Of a stretch of DNA of 17,568 nucleotides, positions 14,503-17,568 are shown piece after piece. Origin of the DNA: Caryophanales bacterium UBA6768 (lineage in GTDB: Bacteria; Bacillota; Bacilli; Bacillales_D; Amphibacillaceae). Under the pieces are notes generated by a model, which was not told the DNA's origin, did not search any database, and saw only the letters and a list, made by a program, of their open reading frames with translations. The position numbers and the translations under genes are program-made. How positions within the stretch are numbered: the stretch's first letter is position 1; every line of letters begins with the position of its first letter. Location: positions 1-17,568 of the forward strand of contig DKGO01000001.1 in NCBI GenBank assembly GCA_002453315.1, read 5' to 3'.

Positions 14503-16000
14503 AAAAAGTACCATCTATCTCTTTAACAAAACGTTTAAATGCTTGTCGTCCTTTTTCTGTTTGCTTAAAGACGCCTGCATCCTCCAATGCTCTGGCAAAT
14601 TTATATCCAATTTCTTGATAAATAATTTCCATGACTGTTGCTTCATGCAATCGGTCTTCATATTTTTCTTTTATTTGCTTTGCCCAATCTAGATGATACG
14701 GCTCGATTGCATAAGGTTCCCCTAATAAAAACTTACTAATTTTATCTGTTTCTTCTTTTAATCTAGGAGGCAAAATAGCTAATCCCATAACCTCAATTAA
14801 CCCAATGTTTTCCCTTTTTATATGTTGGACATCTCCGTGTGGATGAAATATCCCCGTTGGAAACTGATCTGACGTTCGATTGTTTCGTAACACGAGATCG
14901 AGTTCGAATAAATTTTCCCGGATTCTGGCGATAGGTGTGATTGTATTGTGCCTTATATCACCAGTAAAGGCCGTAATATCCACATCATCATCATTATAAT
15001 GGATCCATTGATTAAAAATTTCATTAGCAGTATCGACAATTTCCGATTTGTTTTTGCCCTTTAACCGAATGACGGTTAAGGGCCAATTCAACATTGAACA
15101 TGTGACATTTTCATAACCTGTTATCGTAAAATTCATAAAAACTTTTGCATCTGTCATTGGGAAATGGTAATGCCCTGCTTGATAATGGTCGTGGCTTAAA
15201 ATCGACCCACCTACGATAGGTAAATCGGCATTTGATCCAATAAAATAATGGGGGAATTTTTCTGTAAAAGTTAATAATCGTTCAAACACATTCCTATCTA
15301 TTATCATTTCCCGATGTTCCTCAGACAATAAAATGCAATGTTCATTATAATAAACATATGGGGAATACTGTAAATACCAATTTTCGCCTAAAAGTGGTAT
15401 CTTAACAACCCGATGATTTGAACGAGCGGGATAGCCGATTCTCCCTGCATATCCCTCATTTTCAATACATAATACACACTTGGGATAGGTATTGTTTTTT
15501 TGGCTTGTTTTTTCACGTTTCATTTGTTTGGGATCTTTTTCCGGTTTTGACAAATTGATTGTTAGGTCTAACTTTCCGTATAAGGTGTCAACTGTAAAAG
15601 AGATGTTCTTTTTCACTCGTTCTGTTTGTATATAGTTACCATGTTTACTTAATTCATAAAAAAAAGACGTAGCCTTCTCCGGGGCTTCTTGGTATTTTTC
15701 ATTGAACATGTTATTAATTACTGAAGGTCTTGCAATAAAACAATTCATGATGTTTGCTTGAAAAATTTCCTTATCATCCACATTATTTTCAATAATATTT
15801 TCTGTTATCGCATAGTTTACAAGTTGTTGAAGTAAATGGGGAATAGACTCTATTTTCGATATCGTGACGTTCTCGGGAAATGAATCTAGGTGTAATTGTT
15901 GTAACACTTGATTTCGTACATAGATCCGGTCTTCCCTACCGATGAGGTCCCGTTTTATAGCTATAGTTAATAATTGTTCAATAATTGAGTAAACACCCAT
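14501..16000 (-). CDS. galT: Galactose-1-phosphate uridylyltransferase, class II
   Basis: This 499-aa enzyme exchanges UMP between UDP-glucose and galactose 1-phosphate (Leloir pathway, cytoplasm). The length and sequence fit the class II family of Firmicutes, which is unrelated in overall sequence to the shorter E. coli type. The active-site region is SHDHYQAGHYHFPM (about residues 268-281), with the His residues that form the uridylyl intermediate. The nearby IENEGYAGRIGYPARSNH segment (about 180-197) is also typical. The ATG has AGGGGGA eight bases upstream. It lies 52 bp after galK on the same strand and ends in a strong terminator, so galK-galT is an operon. No defect is seen. Confidence 0.95.
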   Translation of the reverse strand: MGVYSIIEQLLTIAIKRDLIGREDRIYVRNQVLQQLHLDSFPENVTISKIESIPHLLQQLVNYAITENIIENNVDDKEIFQANIMNCFIARPSVINNMFNEKYQEAPEKATSFFYELSKHGNYIQTERVKKNISFTVDTLYGKLDLTINLSKPEKDPKQMKREKTSQKNNTYPKCVLCIENEGYAGRIGYPARSNHRVVKIPLLGENWYLQYSPYVYYNEHCILLSEEHREMIIDRNVFERLLTFTEKFPHYFIGSNADLPIVGGSILSHDHYQAGHYHFPMTDAKVFMNFTITGYENVTCSMLNWPLTVIRLKGKNKSEIVDTANEIFNQWIHYNDDDVDITAFTGDIRHNTITPIARIRENLFELDLVLRNNRTSDQFPTGIFHPHGDVQHIKRENIGLIEVMGLAILPPRLKEETDKISKFLLGEPYAIEPYHLDWAKQIKEKYEDRLHEATVMEIIYQEIGYKFARALEDAGVFKQTEKGRQAFKRFVKEIDGTF

Positions 16001-16052
16001 AATTGTTATCCCCCTATGTCAGTATCCCAAAGGACTATATCCCGTGACCACG

Positions 16053-17240
16053 TTATATTGCTTTAAACTTGTCAATTATTTCTCTCGCTCCGTGGTCAAT
16101 ATTAGCTGTGTAAAAGGTAGCATCATATCCAACAGTTTCCACATAACGTTGATTTACATTTACTTTAAACTTTTCTATAAAGTTATTAGCAACAATTGCG
16201 ATAGCACAACCACCAAATCCGGCCCCTGTCATCCGAGCACCAATGACCCCTTCTTGTTTCCAGGCGGTGTGTACAATGGTATCCAATTCCACTCCAGTCA
16301 CTTCATAATCTTTTTGTAATGATTCATGAGATTCATTCATTAATTGTCCAAATTGTTCTAGGTCGTCGTTTTGTAAACTTGTCAGTGCTAGTTTCGTTCG
16401 TTCATTTTCATAAATCACATGCTTTGCCCGTTTTACATGGATTGGATGTTTAATAAGAAATTTATTTTGTTCAAAGATTGCGGGTGTTACTTGTGCTAAA
16501 TGTTCAATCGTTAGCTTGGTTTGTAGTTGAGATAAAGCCCCCCTACACTCAAATTGTCGTTCATTATATTTAGATTCAGCGAGTTTCCTCTGCTTATTTG
16601 TGTTAATCATGATAATAGCATGATTAGTAAGCTTAACTGGAGCATAATGGTAATTCAATGTTTCAGTATGTAAGTGAATCGCATGATCTTTTTTGCCCAT
16701 CATAATAGCAAATTGATCCATGATTCCGCTACTCACACCAATATATTCATTCTCAACTTTTTGTCCAATTTTGGCGATTTTAATCGGGTCTAATTGCAAT
16801 TGATAGATGTCATTTAATAAAATTCCTGTGACCATCTCAATGGATGCGGAAGAGGATAATCCCGCCCCGTTAGGGATGTTTCCATAGTATAAAATATCAA
16901 GACCAGTATTTATTTTGCCTGTCAATTGTTGAAGATAATCAATCATACCCTTGGGAAAATTGGCCCATTCATCACCTTTGTTATATTCGGTATGTTTAAG
17001 GTCACCCTTCCTTATCCCATCGTAAGGAAAGTTCATCGAATAAAAGTGTAAAATATTATCATCCCGTTTTCTAACGACAGCATATGTACCAAAAGAAATA
17101 GCTGCTGGGAAAACATGACCGCCATTATAATCAGTATGTTCCCCAATGAGATTAATTCTCCCCGGAGCAAAAAACACCCGTGGATTGTCTGTTGTCTTAA
17201 ATTTTTCTCGGAATTGAACGACTAGGTCTGCTATTTCCAT
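16053..17240 (-). CDS. galK: Galactokinase
   Basis: This 395-aa GHMP-family kinase phosphorylates galactose with ATP to galactose 1-phosphate. All family motifs are visible: the galactokinase signature GRINLIGEHTDYNGG (residues 27-41), the ATP-binding GHMP loop GAGLSSSASIE (125-135) and the third motif MTGAGFGGCAI (337-347). The length is normal. The ATG is preceded by AGGTGATG as ribosome binding site. It is the first gene of the galK-galT pair; galE, needed to recycle UDP-galactose, is not in the window. No promoter with good boxes is seen in the 150 bp upstream, although TATAAAAT lies about 25 bp before the start. Confidence 0.96.
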   Translation of the reverse strand: MEIADLVVQFREKFKTTDNPRVFFAPGRINLIGEHTDYNGGHVFPAAISFGTYAVVRKRDDNILHFYSMNFPYDGIRKGDLKHTEYNKGDEWANFPKGMIDYLQQLTGKINTGLDILYYGNIPNGAGLSSSASIEMVTGILLNDIYQLQLDPIKIAKIGQKVENEYIGVSSGIMDQFAIMMGKKDHAIHLHTETLNYHYAPVKLTNHAIIMINTNKQRKLAESKYNERQFECRGALSQLQTKLTIEHLAQVTPAIFEQNKFLIKHPIHVKRAKHVIYENERTKLALTSLQNDDLEQFGQLMNESHESLQKDYEVTGVELDTIVHTAWKQEGVIGARMTGAGFGGCAIAIVANNFIEKFKVNVNQRYVETVGYDATFYTANIDHGAREIIDKFKAI

Positions 17241-17332
17241 ACATCATCACCTATAGAAAATATTTTATATGGCTACCCATTAATACCACGAATATTACAG
17301 GATACTAGTAAGTGTCTACTGAATAAAGGTCT

Positions 17333-17351
17333 GTTTAGGGACAAACTAAAC
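17333..17351. promoter_or_regulatory. Inverted repeat GTTTAG-N7-CTAAAC upstream of galK
   Basis: A perfect 6-bp inverted repeat with a 7-nt spacer lies about 93 bp before the galK start codon. Its position would suit an operator for a galactose regulator, but arms of this length also occur by chance in AT-rich DNA. Confidence 0.25.
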
Positions 17352-17375
17352 TTCTACTAATTTACAAAATAACAA

Positions 17376-17403
17376 CCTTACGTTCCTTCCCTTACGTTCC
17401 TTC
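17376..17403. repeat. Perfect 14-bp tandem duplication
   Basis: CCTTACGTTCCTTC occurs twice back to back (17376-17389 and 17390-17403). The right copy contains the stop codon of the partial minus-strand gene; the left copy lies just after it. This looks like a replication-slippage duplication at the gene end. Confidence 0.9.
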
Positions 17404-17568
17404 TACAACACCTTCATCATCTAAAAATAGTGCCCCTTTAATAAATGACATTAGTTGTTCTAGTACTATTTCATCTCGATCAAATATATCTTCTCCGACA
17501 TACATCTTTAGTCGTTCTTTATAGTACTCACAAGAATAAGAAAATTGTAGTAGCATAAATAAATTGTC
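17392..17568 (-). CDS. C-terminal end of an unidentified gene (partial), possibly a TetR-type regulator
   Basis: The last 58 codons of a minus-strand gene enter from the window edge and stop at TAA (17392-17394). The piece is helical and hydrophobic to acidic (FMLLQFSYSCEYYKERLKMY, LEQLMSFIKGALFLDD). This fits the C-terminal helices of a TetR-family regulator, but the segment is too short for certainty. It lies about 150 bp upstream of galK on the same strand, so read-through or local control of gal is possible but unproven. Confidence 0.5.
   Translation of the reverse strand, partial: DNLFMLLQFSYSCEYYKERLKMYVGEDIFDRDEIVLEQLMSFIKGALFLDDEGVVEGT

Overview
The window looks like chromosomal DNA of a low-GC Bacillaceae-type Firmicute. 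The signs are AT-rich sequence, strong AGGAGG-like ribosome binding sites, clear rho-independent hairpin-plus-T terminators, a class II (Firmicute-type) galT, and a MarR/FrnE gene pair of Bacillales type. The species cannot be named from the sequence alone.

Region 1 (1 to about 3081) is the right end of an integrated mobile element (prophage, satellite or ICE). It holds a tightly packed, translationally coupled run of seven small plus-strand genes. They are unusually rich in GAC, ACG and CGA triplets, and I cannot assign any of them to a family with certainty. The run ends at a good terminator. After it come an outward-facing sigma-A-like promoter and then a bare 3' half of a tRNA-Leu(CAA) gene, which I read as the attachment site (attR). 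The chromosome resumes to the right.

Region 2 (3082 to 7718) holds an intergenic stretch, a 643-aa multi-spanning membrane protein fused to an endonuclease/exonuclease/phosphatase domain (promoter and 20-bp palindromic operator visible), and a minus-strand sodium:solute symporter of the NSS family. Short gene remnants lie on both sides of the symporter gene.

Region 3 (about 8025 to 12157) is the most interesting part. It is a two-gene unit closed by a long-stem terminator: a GIY-YIG nuclease with a C-terminal DUF4357, interrupted by a -1 shift at a slippery A AAA AAT heptamer, followed 27 bp later by a 985-aa GmrSD-like protein (DUF262, DUF1524 HNH, DUF4268-like region and a further C-terminal domain). 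I read this as a candidate restriction or anti-phage module. A coiled-coil protein with 22-residue repeats lies next to it on the other strand.

Region 4 (13102 to 14437) is a gene graveyard. It contains a marR-like gene whose middle is inverted relative to its start, an frnE-like thiol oxidoreductase gene that has lost its N-terminus and carries three single-base losses, and the 3' part of a probable tetR-like gene.

Region 5 (14471 to 17568) is a minus-strand galK-galT operon for galactose use (Leloir pathway, without galE in view), preceded by the 3' end of an unidentified minus-strand gene.
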